Source: Longibaculum muris (GTDB lineage Bacteria; Bacillota_I; Bacilli_A; Erysipelotrichales; Coprobacillaceae). From it: a stretch of 64,000 nt of DNA. Shown in pieces: positions 27,301 to 34,866 of the stretch (its first letter is position 1; each line of letters begins with the position of its first letter). The notes below the pieces were generated by a model. The model searched no databases. It saw nothing but the letters and a program-made list of their open reading frames with translations, and was not told the origin of the DNA. Made by a program: the position numbers and the translations under genes. Location: NCBI RefSeq assembly GCF_004343035.1, contig NZ_SMCQ01000016.1:1-64000 (forward strand), given 5' to 3'.

Positions 27301-28596
27301 TATGGAAATGAATCACAACACGGATTAATTGTTAATGGTGATAATGTGAATTGTTATGCATTATTTAATGAACATTTCCAAAGTTATCATACTTTATGGA
27401 ATGGGGATAATGGAGCAACTTATTTCTATCAAAATGAAACAGCTTATGATCCAATAAGTCAAGAAGCTTGGATGTCACATGAAGGTACTGTTAATGGATA
27501 TTCTTCATATAAGGTAGCTAATAAAGTTAATAAACATTATGCTGTTGGTTTAGGTATTTATAATGTATTTATTAATACAGGTGAAGATTATGATTCTTCT
27601 AAAGTACAAATTCAATTAGACAATGCAATTGAAGTTCCAAATAAGAAAGATGTATTAATTGAAAATGCATGTGTCCAAACATTTGCAAATGATGGTAGTG
27701 CACTTCAAAAGATTAATTCTATTGTAAATGGTGTTGGTAATGGAGTAAGTAGTGGTATTGATAAAGATACAGGAGAAAAAGGAGAAGGTTGGTCTAGACA
27801 ATTCTTATTAAGTTATCAAAATGGTACTGCTACATTTGGTGCAAAACCAGATGAAGGTCAAAAAGGACAATTTATTGGTCTTGTTACAAAGGATAATATT
27901 CCTCAACCAATGAATGAACCTGGTGATGTTGATTTTAGTGTATTATTAAAATTAGTTGATGAGGTTAAAGAAAATTATCATAAAGAAAATTATACAACTG
28001 AATCTTGGGCAGCTTTACAAGATGCTTTAGCATTAGCAAGAGTACAAATAGAAGATCGTGGAGAACATTGGGCAATTCAGTCTGAAATAGATGCTACGAT
28101 AAAAGCTATTCAAGATGCTGTAGAGGTATTAGAATTACTTCCTGTAGATTTAACTGATTTAGAAGAACTTTATAATCAAAATAAAGATAAAAAAGAAGAA
28201 GATTATACTGTTGAATCTTGGAAGGTATTCAAGGATGTTCTTGAAAAAGTAAAGGTTGTATTAGCTGATCATGAAAATCTAACAAGTTTAGAAGTTGAAA
28301 GTTTATTAAAAGAATTTGAAAATGCAATTGATCAGTTAAAATTAGTAGAAAAAGATAATTCTAATGGAGAAGATCAAGATAAAGAAGAACCTAATGGTGG
28401 AAATCAAGATAAAGATGATGATATTAATAGTCAAGTAACACCAAATAACCCTGATAAAAATGAGCCATCAGGAGTAAATCCAGATAAATCACAAGGTGTT
28501 GAGACGAAAGATGCAACATTTATTCTTCCATATGCTATTTTAGGAGTATGTGCTGCATGTGCATATGTATCTATTAAAAAATTTGAACACAGATAA
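24382..28596 (+). CDS. Secreted multidomain beta-helix protein with FN3 and FIVAR domains
   Basis: A 1404-residue surface protein. A signal peptide ends near residue 31 (TPVYAANE). Residues about 35-330 look like beta-trefoil or lectin-like folds. Two fibronectin-III domains follow (about 333-420 and 425-510). Residues about 515-1170 form a parallel beta-helix region with the stretch FFTPGVYHAEEVIKVNNPNT and the motifs NSDDVIGDHFWIWRADHG and LWNGDNGATYFYQNE. This matches large actinobacterial secreted proteins usually labelled coagulation factor 5/8 or adenylyl cyclase and related to GH55-type glucanase helices. Two FIVAR-like helical repeats (about 1195-1325), an Asn/Asp/Lys-rich linker and a C-terminal membrane segment with KKFEHR follow. 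No LPXTG is present; VETKDAT precedes the anchor. Context suggests action on beta-glucan or another glycan. No catalytic residues are assigned. Confidence 0.75.
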   Translation: MKRKLFKKLSVSLLTLTMMVGMVAQTPVYAANEALDIKDESTYALVDVKSQLALNVKEIGWQTHTTVNGEFIEEGSKITNAELFQFVKVSDQSGLEADEVRVKMNYVGQENAVYPMRSESENDFLFADSDKRQDCCEYIIKKIGEQLGTIRDTSRNYYFSIGDAHKIKRVADEKEALVFRFVENPTVTDFSLYIEHVETGNYVKANGVDTALTVDGKKVDGKIADDLRWTPVFGNWNGPSVTFNSKQYPNTRWKSGSVSEVKQIAGAEHGGWESIRVVPNGNGTISFKATDDGKYFTVSDNKIVKTGNAEEHDKQGEFIIRTVDAPKKVEDVKVSQITDTEVTVSWKDVQDTFYTGYKVVATPSVTSSSDVVTSKETTDTSLRLTGLQRGVEYTITVRTVNADGPFATSESVKIQTKNGPLPAQVVGLDCHKKDNDIQITWNKVEKATAYDIYRARSAFDKDGYQKVGHVENVTEFIDKTANENQYENYYKVVAINENGESDISDEYVSLETQLFGENVFILAEYDDTAKIDALVQKIFIQQNDLSKDAQFNTNRYSIYYKPGNYVDTSCVPVGFYTHIGGLGKTPYDVKLNNIEVPAYLDGRKGSGNYWDDGSTWRNATCNFWRSAENLSVVGTGKATTVPETTPLCPGASNWSADAFSWSVAQAAPLRRVYSTRNVKYDWSFGWASGGYTADCYFTGNADTASGQQYFTRNSIINGTLDGTTLNNFNMGVQSDNLPTTSPLVKGNGYSNWGEGEIGKAQKVLTNVEKTPKVREKPFLFLDDDGEYKIFVPAIRENSRGISWGEGKANDGMGEGKILSLEEFYIAKEGDSAAKINEQLKNGMNIFFTPGVYHAEEVIKVNNPNTILLGTGMASIIPDNGEGAMKIADVSGIIVSGFVFDAGASSQYLLKVGDEGKHTNHSANPTLLSDLFFRIGGTTSELTKAEDALIINSDDVIGDHFWIWRADHGAGVKWYGNESQHGLIVNGDNVNCYALFNEHFQSYHTLWNGDNGATYFYQNETAYDPISQEAWMSHEGTVNGYSSYKVANKVNKHYAVGLGIYNVFINTGEDYDSSKVQIQLDNAIEVPNKKDVLIENACVQTFANDGSALQKINSIVNGVGNGVSSGIDKDTGEKGEGWSRQFLLSYQNGTATFGAKPDEGQKGQFIGLVTKDNIPQPMNEPGDVDFSVLLKLVDEVKENYHKENYTTESWAALQDALALARVQIEDRGEHWAIQSEIDATIKAIQDAVEVLELLPVDLTDLEELYNQNKDKKEEDYTVESWKVFKDVLEKVKVVLADHENLTSLEVESLLKEFENAIDQLKLVEKDNSNGEDQDKEEPNGGNQDKDDDINSQVTPNNPDKNEPSGVNPDKSQGVETKDATFILPYAILGVCAACAYVSIKKFEHR

Positions 28597-28601
28597 CAAC
28601 A

Positions 28602-28631
28602 AAAACGTGGTGTGATATTACGCCACGTTTT
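28602..28631 (+). terminator. Terminator of the beta-helix gene
   Basis: AAAACGTGGTG pairs with CGCCACGTTTT (one G-U) around an eight-base loop and is followed by TCATTTTT. Confidence 0.8.
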
Positions 28632-28967
28632 CATTTTTAATGATTGATAGCAATCGATGGAAGTATCACAGCTTATATATTAAATCCAATGAACATTTTA
28701 TTGAAATTATAAAAAACAAGTATTATAATATTGGATATTTTATCAAATGGAAAGAAACTGGCTGCATGAGCTACTCAAATATACCATGGAAAATAATTTT
28801 CATTGTTAATACTGGAAGTTGAACTTATCAAAAAGCACTTTATTCATTAGATGAAAATGCATAGTATACTAATTGACAAGCTATAACAGGTTCTCCAAGT
28901 TTTTTGTTATATTATAGCAATTAATGATTTGATATATGGTTAGAATGGTTAAAGGAGGAGTTAAAAC
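28632..28967. other. Intergenic stretch, no clear gene
   Basis: A 60-codon open frame from 28640 lacks a ribosome site and resembles nothing I know, so I do not call it. TTGACA near 28872 and TATATTAT near 28909 may belong to the acetyltransferase promoter, but the spacing is not standard. Confidence 0.4.
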
Positions 28968-29531
28968 ATGACTGAATTAGAAAAAATGAAGCTAGGGATG
29001 TTGTATGATGCAAATAATAATCCTGAAATTGTAAAGAAAAGATATGAGGCATTTGATTTGTGTTTTTATCTTAATCAAACATTACCAACAGATATGGAAA
29101 AGAAAAATAATCTTATTAAACAAATACTTGGTTATTTACCAGAAAATCTAGAAATAGTTACACCTTTTTATTGTGATTATGGGAAAAATATTCATTTAGG
29201 AAATGATGTATTTATTAATTTGCAATGTTATTTCATGGATGGAGCTGATATTACAATTGGAAATCATGCCTTTATTGGACCATACTGTGGATTCTATACA
29301 GCTGCGCATCCTATAGATTATTCAAATAGAAATAAGGGCTTAGAAAAAGCATTGCCAATTGTTGTTGGAGATAATTGTTGGTTTGGGGCCAATGTCTCAG
29401 TGATGCCTGGTGTCACTATTGGTTCAGGTTGTGTTATTGCAGCAGGTTCAGTCGTCACACATGATATACCAGAAAATAGTATGATTGCAGGAGTTCCAGC
29501 AAAAGTTATAAAAACAATTATTCAAGAATAA
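28968..29531 (+). CDS. maa: Maltose/galactoside O-acetyltransferase family
   Basis: A 187-residue hexapeptide-repeat acetyltransferase with the N-terminal Mac domain (MTELEKMKLGMLYDANNNPE) and the left-handed helix (about 55-180). The catalytic histidine is in YTAAHPIDY. Conserved segments include GDNCWFGANVSVMPGVTIG and the terminal GVPAKVIK. It transfers acetyl from acetyl-CoA to a sugar hydroxyl, probably for detoxifying non-metabolised sugars. It is a single-gene unit with a strong AAGGAGG site. Confidence 0.87.
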   Translation: MTELEKMKLGMLYDANNNPEIVKKRYEAFDLCFYLNQTLPTDMEKKNNLIKQILGYLPENLEIVTPFYCDYGKNIHLGNDVFINLQCYFMDGADITIGNHAFIGPYCGFYTAAHPIDYSNRNKGLEKALPIVVGDNCWFGANVSVMPGVTIGSGCVIAAGSVVTHDIPENSMIAGVPAKVIKTIIQE

Positions 29532-29576
29532 AAAGATATTTTTGTGTCCAGTCTATATAATAATAGAATAATATTT

Positions 29577-29639
29577 TTTAACCAAAATTGTTCAATAATT
29601 GTCAAAAAAATAAAAAAGAACAATGAGATTTTGGTTAAA
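29577..29639. repeat. Long imperfect hairpin in an intergenic region
   Basis: TTTAACCAAAAT (29577-29588) pairs perfectly with ATTTTGGTTAAA (29628-29639), and inner TTGTTC / GAACAA add six pairs with an asymmetric gap. The loop is A-rich. It could be a small mobile-element relic or a regulatory RNA hairpin; I cannot tell which. Confidence 0.4.
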
Positions 29640-29692
29640 TTATTCATTATTACCAATAGATATTGTTTTGAAGTCAATAATTCACTAGAATA

Positions 29693-29745
29693 TGATTTGT
29701 CAATAGAGTTCCCTTAAAATGTTTTTGACACAACTGATATAAAAA
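29693..29745 (+). repeat. Dispersed transposon-end-like repeat, copy 3
   Basis: The core TTAAAATGTTTTTGACA, preceded by TTGTCAATAGAG, matches the repeats at 20654-20710 and (inverted) 17233-17286. It is one of three related copies in the window, all in gene-free gaps. Confidence 0.42.
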
Positions 29746-29761
29746 TAACTTTATTGATACT

Positions 29762-29789
29762 CCAAATGTTAAACATTTGGTCTTTTTTT
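29762..29789 (+). terminator. Intrinsic terminator-like hairpin upstream of the phosphatase gene
   Basis: CCAAATGTT / AACATTTGG forms a nine-base-pair arm with a small loop, followed by TC and seven T. It may end transcription from the acetyltransferase side. Confidence 0.7.
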
Positions 29790-29857
29790 ATTTTGATTAT
29801 GAGCCTTTTTTAAATAAGATATTATCTTTCTTATTTGGAAAAGGTTTATAAATTATG

Positions 29858-29877
29858 ATATAGTATATATACTATAT
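29858..29877 (+). promoter_or_regulatory. 20-base perfect palindrome, likely operator
   Basis: ATATAGTATATATACTATAT is a perfect palindrome ending 16 bases before the phosphatase start codon. It includes possible -10 sequences. Palindromes of this kind are bound by small dimeric repressors such as YtrA-type GntR or PadR proteins. The partner is not evident in the window. Confidence 0.5.
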
Positions 29878-29893
29878 TTAAGGATGTGATAAT

Positions 29894-31003
29894 GTGATAA
29901 CTCCATATCATTTAAATAAGACAATTAAAGGCGATTATCGTATGATTGTTATTAGTGATATACATGGACATTTAGATCGATTTAAATCATTACTACAAAA
30001 AGTAAAATATACACCAGAGGATTATTTGATTATTTTAGGTGACTTTGTAGAAAAAGGTGATCAAGTGATTGAAACAATTCATTATGTAGAAAGGTTAAAA
30101 CAAAATCCTCGAACTTATGTTCTTATGGGAAATTGTGAATGGGCATTAGATGCATTATTGACAATTCCTGAACTTGCTAGTCAAATTCCTCAATATCTGA
30201 AACGTATTTCAGCTAATGGTTGTATTAGAGAGGTTTATCATAAACTTCATTTAGATGATGGAAAAGAAACGATGCTTGGTGTTCAAAAGCAAATTGCTGA
30301 ATATTTAAGTGAAGAATTGAAATTTATTTCTCATTTACCAGTTACTTTAAAAATAAATCAATTTTTATTTGTTCATGCAGGTATTGAAAAAAGAAAAGAT
30401 TATAAGAATAGTTCATTATCTTCATTGTTAGAGATGCAATATTTTCTTGACCAAGGACATGTCTTAAATGAAATGGTTATTGTTGGACATTTACCAACCT
30501 CTAATTATTCAACTCATACAATTGATAATCAGATTATTATAGATGAAAAGAAAAAAATAATATCAATAGATGGTGGAACAGGAGTTAAATCAATATCTCA
30601 ATTAAATGCCCTTATTATTGAAAGTAAAGATAACCAAATAACCTATCAAAAAGAATATGTTCAACCTTTACCTTATTCCCTTGTTTATCAAGAAATACAA
30701 CAAGAAGCTCATGATATTCATAAAATATCTTTTCCTTATTTTGAAGTTCAAATTCAAAAAAGAGAATCACAATTTAGTCTTTGTTATCAAAAAGAAACAA
30801 ATCAAACTTTATGGATAAAAAATGAATTCTTATATCGTAAACATGGAAAAGATTATTGTTTAGATGATTATACTGATTGTATGTTGTCAATACCTAGTCA
30901 AGCTAAAGTAAAAGTTATTGGGATTTATGATAAGTATGCATATGTGATTTATCAAGATCAAGTTGGTTGGATAGAATTAAAATATTTATGTATGAAATCA
31001 TGA
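29894..31003 (+). CDS. PPP-type metallophosphoesterase with C-terminal SH3-like domain
   Basis: A 369-residue protein. The calcineurin-like phosphoesterase domain covers about residues 15-240, with all metal motifs: SDIHGH, GDFVEKGD, GNCEW and a VHAG histidine site. The motif set resembles bacterial serine/threonine protein phosphatases and diadenosine-tetraphosphatases. The last ~60 residues, ending KVIGIYDKYAYVIYQDQVGW, look like a bacterial SH3-type barrel. The start is GTG at 29894 with AAGGATG upstream. The ATG at 29942 is inside the conserved domain start and too late. It is followed by a small helical-bundle gene. The substrate is unknown. Confidence 0.78.
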   Translation: MITPYHLNKTIKGDYRMIVISDIHGHLDRFKSLLQKVKYTPEDYLIILGDFVEKGDQVIETIHYVERLKQNPRTYVLMGNCEWALDALLTIPELASQIPQYLKRISANGCIREVYHKLHLDDGKETMLGVQKQIAEYLSEELKFISHLPVTLKINQFLFVHAGIEKRKDYKNSSLSSLLEMQYFLDQGHVLNEMVIVGHLPTSNYSTHTIDNQIIIDEKKKIISIDGGTGVKSISQLNALIIESKDNQITYQKEYVQPLPYSLVYQEIQQEAHDIHKISFPYFEVQIQKRESQFSLCYQKETNQTLWIKNEFLYRKHGKDYCLDDYTDCMLSIPSQAKVKVIGIYDKYAYVIYQDQVGWIELKYLCMKS

Positions 31004-31033
31004 TTTTGGTAAAAACTATATATGGTGATGAAA

Positions 31034-31441
31034 ATGAATGAAGAAACATGTATAGAAGAATTGTTGAATGGTTTAAATATGGGGATGATAGCAATTGATC
31101 ATTTACTTGATAAGATAGAAAATGAGAAATTAAGAGAAATTGTTATTCATCAAAGAAAGAATTATGGTGATTTAAAAAATAAGGTTCATCAAACTTATCC
31201 TCATGCTGAGGATAAAACAAAACGAAAGTTTATGTTAGAATCAATGATTGAAATGAAAACATTATTAACTGATGATGCAAAAATAGCCAAGATGTTAACT
31301 GAAGGAAGTAATCAATCAGTTATGACAATGACGCATTTATTAAATAGAGAACAAGATATTGATCAGACATTAAAGAGTTATTGTGATGATTTTGAAGATA
31401 TTTCAAAAAAATACATAGAAGAATTGAAAGAATTTTTATAA
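31034..31441 (+). CDS. Helical-bundle (ferritin-like, DUF2383-type) protein
   Basis: A 135-residue, almost wholly helical protein without membrane segments. A four-helix-bundle pattern with two similar halves can be made out (LLNGLNMGMIAIDHLLDKI and VMTMTHLLNREQDIDQTL). It resembles DUF2383/ferritin-like stress proteins, but I do not see a complete set of di-iron ligands. The ATG at 31034 follows GGTGATG. An ATG at 31022 is also in frame. Function unknown. It is probably transcribed with the phosphatase and is closed by a terminator. Confidence 0.6.
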   Translation: MNEETCIEELLNGLNMGMIAIDHLLDKIENEKLREIVIHQRKNYGDLKNKVHQTYPHAEDKTKRKFMLESMIEMKTLLTDDAKIAKMLTEGSNQSVMTMTHLLNREQDIDQTLKSYCDDFEDISKKYIEELKEFL

Positions 31442-31468
31442 AAAAGAACAAATTTGTTCTTTTTTTTA
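31438..31468 (+). terminator. Terminator after the helical-bundle gene
   Basis: AAAAGAACAAA / TTTGTTCTTTT forms an 11-pair symmetrical stem followed by a T run. Confidence 0.75.
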
Positions 31469-31476
31469 TTATGGGG

Positions 31477-31534
31477 TTGTAAAAAATAGTCAATGAAGTA
31501 CAATTAAAATATAGCCATTGACCAAATGAGTCAA
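31477..31534 (+). promoter_or_regulatory. Promoter and TetR-type operators of the ABC operon
   Basis: TTGTAA (31477-31482), a 16-base spacer and TACAAT (31499-31504) form the promoter. GTCAATG (31489-31495) in the spacer and CATTGAC (31516-31522) after the start form an inverted pair. The imperfect palindrome TTGACCAAATGAGTCAA (31518-31534) reaches the ribosome site. This fits autorepression by the TetR gene that follows. Confidence 0.55.
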
Positions 31535-31547
31535 AAAGGAGAAAGGT

Positions 31548-32168
31548 ATGGAAAACAAGTTCTTAGAATTGCCAAAAGAAAAGCAACTTCGTATCATTAA
31601 TGCTGGAATGGAGTACTTTGGACAATATGGTTATAAGAATGCCAAAACAGATGATATTGCTACAAAAGCAGGGATATCAAAAGGGCTATTGTTTTACTAT
31701 TTTAAAAATAAAAAGAGTTTTTATTTGTATTTATATCATTTTTGTGAAAAGGTATTGAATGATTATATTGAAGATGAGTATTTGAATCAATTAACTGATT
31801 TTTTTGATATTATTGATTATGGAGCAAGAAAAAAATTAGAAATGCTTACAGAGTATCCATATATCAATCATTTTATAATGGAAGCTTTTTATTCACAAAA
31901 AGAAGCTGTTAGTGAAGAAGTTCAGCAGTTAATTCAAAAAACTATGAATCAAGCATTTGATCAGTATTTTCATAATGTTGATAAAAGTCGTTTTAAAGAT
32001 GGGATAGAGTTTAAAGAAATTTATCAGATGCTTGTATGGATGAGTGAAGGTTATCTATTAGATAAAATGCGTACAAATGAAGCTATTGATATAAAATTGA
32101 TGATGGAAGATTTTAAAAAATGGGAAATCATGTTTAAAAAGATATGTTATAGGGAGGAATATCAATGA
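31548..32168 (+). CDS. TetR-family regulator
   Basis: A 206-residue TetR-type repressor. Residues about 10-55 form the HTH (TDDIATKAGISKGLLFYYFKN). The rest is a helical ligand domain with no recognisable specificity. It overlaps the ABC ATPase gene by four bases, so it is the first gene of a regulator-ATPase-permease operon and probably controls its own promoter through the TTGAC sites upstream. Confidence 0.86.
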   Translation: MENKFLELPKEKQLRIINAGMEYFGQYGYKNAKTDDIATKAGISKGLLFYYFKNKKSFYLYLYHFCEKVLNDYIEDEYLNQLTDFFDIIDYGARKKLEMLTEYPYINHFIMEAFYSQKEAVSEEVQQLIQKTMNQAFDQYFHNVDKSRFKDGIEFKEIYQMLVWMSEGYLLDKMRTNEAIDIKLMMEDFKKWEIMFKKICYREEYQ

Positions 32169-33046
32169 GTGTTATAAAAGTGAGTCATATAACTAAGGAT
32201 TATGGGAATCAAAGAGGTGTCTTTGATGTGAGTTTTGAAATGAATGAAGGGGAAGTCTTAGGTTTTTTAGGACCTAATGGAAGTGGGAAAACAACCACGA
32301 TTCGTCAATTAATGGGATTTATGAAACCGGACCAAGGTGAAGTGACAATACTTGGAATGGATTGTTTTAATGATTCAGCGAAGGTTCAAGAAAAGGTTGG
32401 ATATCTGCCAGGAGAAATTGCTTTTATGGAAGATATGAGTGGTTTAGAGTTTATTCGTTTTATGGCTAAAATGAAAAATATGAAAGATATGAGTAAAGCT
32501 GAAGAATTGATGAAATTTCTAGAATTAGATGCTCGTGGAAAAATGAAACGTATGTCTAAGGGAATGAAGCAAAAGATTGGTATTGTGATTGCGTTTATGC
32601 AGGATACGCCGATTTTGATTTTAGATGAACCAACTAGTGGATTGGATCCATTAATGCAAAATAAGTTTGTTGAATTAATCCAAAATGCTAAAAAAGCAGG
32701 CAAGACGATATTGATGTCCTCACATATTTTTGAAGAAGTTGAAAATACTTGTGATAGAGTGGTCATGATTAAAGAAGGACATATTGTTGCGACTAAGACA
32801 ATGGATGATTTGAAAAAGAATCGTTTAAAACATTATGAAATTCATTTCTTTGATGAAAGTGAAGCAATTGCTTTTAGTCAAAAATATCCACAAAGTCAAA
32901 GAGATAAAAAAATTATTCATTTAATGTTAAAAGGACATACAAATCAATTATTACAAGATTTAAGTGAATATGATATTGATGATTTTAATGCAAGACCACA
33001 GTCTTTAGAAGAATTGTTTTTACATTATTATGGGGGTGAACAATAA
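32165..33046 (+). CDS. ABC exporter ATPase subunit
   Basis: A 293-residue ABC ATPase. Walker A is GPNGSGKTTT (about residues 37-46). The signature is MSKGMKQKIG, a variant of LSGGQ that is usual in this class. Walker B is ILILDEPTSGLDP, followed by an H-loop histidine in SSHIF. The C-terminal ~70 residues form the extra domain of drug/antimicrobial-type exporters. It overlaps the permease start by one base. The substrate is not evident; TetR control suggests a toxic compound. Confidence 0.87.
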   Translation: MSVIKVSHITKDYGNQRGVFDVSFEMNEGEVLGFLGPNGSGKTTTIRQLMGFMKPDQGEVTILGMDCFNDSAKVQEKVGYLPGEIAFMEDMSGLEFIRFMAKMKNMKDMSKAEELMKFLELDARGKMKRMSKGMKQKIGIVIAFMQDTPILILDEPTSGLDPLMQNKFVELIQNAKKAGKTILMSSHIFEEVENTCDRVVMIKEGHIVATKTMDDLKKNRLKHYEIHFFDESEAIAFSQKYPQSQRDKKIIHLMLKGHTNQLLQDLSEYDIDDFNARPQSLEELFLHYYGGEQ

Positions 33047-33843
33047 TGTCAATGGTATTGTTTAAAAGAGAATGGAAATCTAATTATAAGATATTTTTAA
33101 TTTTTATAGCAATTATGACATTGTATGAATCAATTATTGTAGCTATGTATGATCCAAAACTTGGAGAAAGTTTAAATATGATGGCAGAATCGATGCCCCA
33201 ATTATTTGCAGCTTTTGGTATGACTGATCCTGGTTTAACTTTATTAGATTTTCTAACGAATTATTTATATGGTTTTATTTTAATTATTATCCCCCTTGTT
33301 TATATCATGATTATGTGTCATCGTTTAATGGCAAGATACATTGATAAGGGATCTATGGCTTATTTACTAGCAACCCCACATAAGCGAAGTGATATTTTTA
33401 TAACTCAATTATGTGTTTTATTAAGTGGGGTTATAGGTTTGATAGTTTATTCAGTTGTTTTGATTTTAGGGTGCAGTTCAATGATGTTTCATGAATCCAT
33501 TGATATAGCGAAGTTCTTAATGACAAATGTTGGTTTATTAGGAGTGCATTTCTTTTTTGCTAGTTTTTGTTATTTAACAGCATGTAGCTTTAATGAAGTG
33601 AAGTTATCTATTGGAATTGGAGCTGGGGTAGGAGTCATTTCTATTCTTATTCAAATGTTATCACAAGTAAGTGATAAAATAGAATTTTTAAAATATTTCA
33701 CACCTTTGACATTGTTTGATGCGAAGGGGTTACAGGTTTATGATCAGCAATCATTGCTTTGTATGGCTGGATTATTTGCTTTAGCGGTGATATGTATTGT
33801 GATTGGATGTATGAATTTTTCTAAAAGAGATTTACCATTGTAA
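33046..33843 (+). CDS. ABC exporter permease subunit
   Basis: A 265-residue ABC-2-type permease with six predicted membrane segments. The N-terminus reads MVLFKREWKSNYKIFLIFIAI. A large extracytoplasmic loop (about residues 40-72) follows the first segment. It is coupled to the ATPase. A single permease gene means the transporter would be a homodimer of permeases. Confidence 0.82.
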   Translation: MSMVLFKREWKSNYKIFLIFIAIMTLYESIIVAMYDPKLGESLNMMAESMPQLFAAFGMTDPGLTLLDFLTNYLYGFILIIIPLVYIMIMCHRLMARYIDKGSMAYLLATPHKRSDIFITQLCVLLSGVIGLIVYSVVLILGCSSMMFHESIDIAKFLMTNVGLLGVHFFFASFCYLTACSFNEVKLSIGIGAGVGVISILIQMLSQVSDKIEFLKYFTPLTLFDAKGLQVYDQQSLLCMAGLFALAVICIVIGCMNFSKRDLPL

Positions 33844-33881
33844 AATAGCATAACAAATAGGCTATGATATTTTTAGTCAAA

Positions 33882-33912
33882 AAAACCAGAAGGGAGCTTC
33901 TGGTTTTCTTTT
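33882..33912 (+). terminator. Terminator of the ABC operon
   Basis: AAAACCAGAAG / CTTCTGGTTTT is a perfect 11-pair stem with a GGAG loop and a T-rich tail. Confidence 0.85.
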
Positions 33913-33965
33913 GAAAATAAATCACAATAACATCTTATTTAAGAAATAGGATAGAAATAAATGAA

Positions 33966-33986
33966 AAAACTCCAATGAGGAGTTTT
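33966..33986 (-). terminator. Terminator of the purine nucleoside phosphorylase gene
   Basis: AAAACTCC / GGAGTTTT with an AATGA loop overlaps the stop codon. On the minus strand it is followed by a short T-rich tail (TTCATTTATTTC). Confidence 0.7.
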
Positions 33987-34797
33987 ACATATCAGCAATA
34001 ATTTGTTTAACAAGTTTTACAAGATTTTCTTCAGCATTATTAGCAGCTTCCATCACTTCTTTATGATCAAGTTCACTATTTCCAAGTCCAGCAGCTTTAT
34101 TTGTGACTAAAGAAATTCCTAAAGTTGTCATCCCAGAATGTCTTGCAACAATAGCTTCAGGAACAGTTGACATTCCTACCATGTCTGCACCAATTGCTTT
34201 TAATGCTCTAATTTCAGCTGGGGTTTCAAACATAGGTCCTTTAAAGAAGCAATAAACACCTTCTTTAAGCTGAACATTTGTTTTTTGAGCAGCAGTTTTA
34301 GCAATCGCTTGTAATTCTTTTGAATAAACTTCAGTCATATCCTTGAAACGAGGACCAAATTCATCAAGATTAGGACCACGTAAAGGACTAGGTGCCATAA
34401 ACCCAATATGGTCAGAAATAAGTGTAATTTGACCAGGATTTAAATCATCTCTAATACCACCACAAGCATTAGTAACAAATAAATATTTAATTCCAAGTTT
34501 GGCAAATACACGAACTGGTAAAGTGACAATATCCATATCATGTCCTTCGTAATAATGGAAACGTCCTTTCATGGCACAAACTGTTTTTCCAGCAATTTTC
34601 CCAATATAAAGCTTTCCTTCATGACCAGGAATTGTAGATTTTGGAAAGAAAGGGATATCTTGATAATCAATAATAACTGGATTTTCAATTTCATCAGCCA
34701 AAGGTCCAAGTCCAGATCCTAAAATAATTGCAATATCAATAGGGTGACTGTATTGTTCAAAAATATACTTGTATGCTTCATTAATTTGTTTATACAT
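33985..34797 (-). CDS. punA: Purine nucleoside phosphorylase (trimeric type)
   Basis: A 270-residue enzyme that phosphorolyses inosine and guanosine nucleosides for purine salvage. Visible signatures are the phosphate loop ILGSGLGPLADE, PGHEG, GRFHYYEGHD (phosphate/ribose contacts), the base-site region FFKGPMFETPAEIRA with its Glu, and GMSTVPEAIVARH. The C-terminal TNKAAGL stretch carries the base-binding residue. Length and motifs fit the trimeric PNP class rather than hexameric DeoD. It is a single-gene unit with a ribosome site CCTAGGAGG. Confidence 0.92.
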   Translation of the reverse strand: MYKQINEAYKYIFEQYSHPIDIAIILGSGLGPLADEIENPVIIDYQDIPFFPKSTIPGHEGKLYIGKIAGKTVCAMKGRFHYYEGHDMDIVTLPVRVFAKLGIKYLFVTNACGGIRDDLNPGQITLISDHIGFMAPSPLRGPNLDEFGPRFKDMTEVYSKELQAIAKTAAQKTNVQLKEGVYCFFKGPMFETPAEIRALKAIGADMVGMSTVPEAIVARHSGMTTLGISLVTNKAAGLGNSELDHKEVMEAANNAEENLVKLVKQIIADM

Positions 34798-34844
34798 ATA
34801 TACAAAACCTCCTAGGCTATATTATAACAAAATATTTATATAAA

Positions 34845-34866
34845 AGAAAAGACCTTTCGGTCTTAT
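34845..34866 (-). terminator. Terminator of the ferritin gene
   Basis: AAGACC / GGTCTT with a four-base loop is followed on the minus strand by TTCTTTTAT. Confidence 0.78.

Noticed and set aside
28640-28822. 60-codon plus-strand frame after the beta-helix terminator
   Set aside because: It has no ribosome site, no recognisable family, and begins just behind a terminator without a clear promoter.
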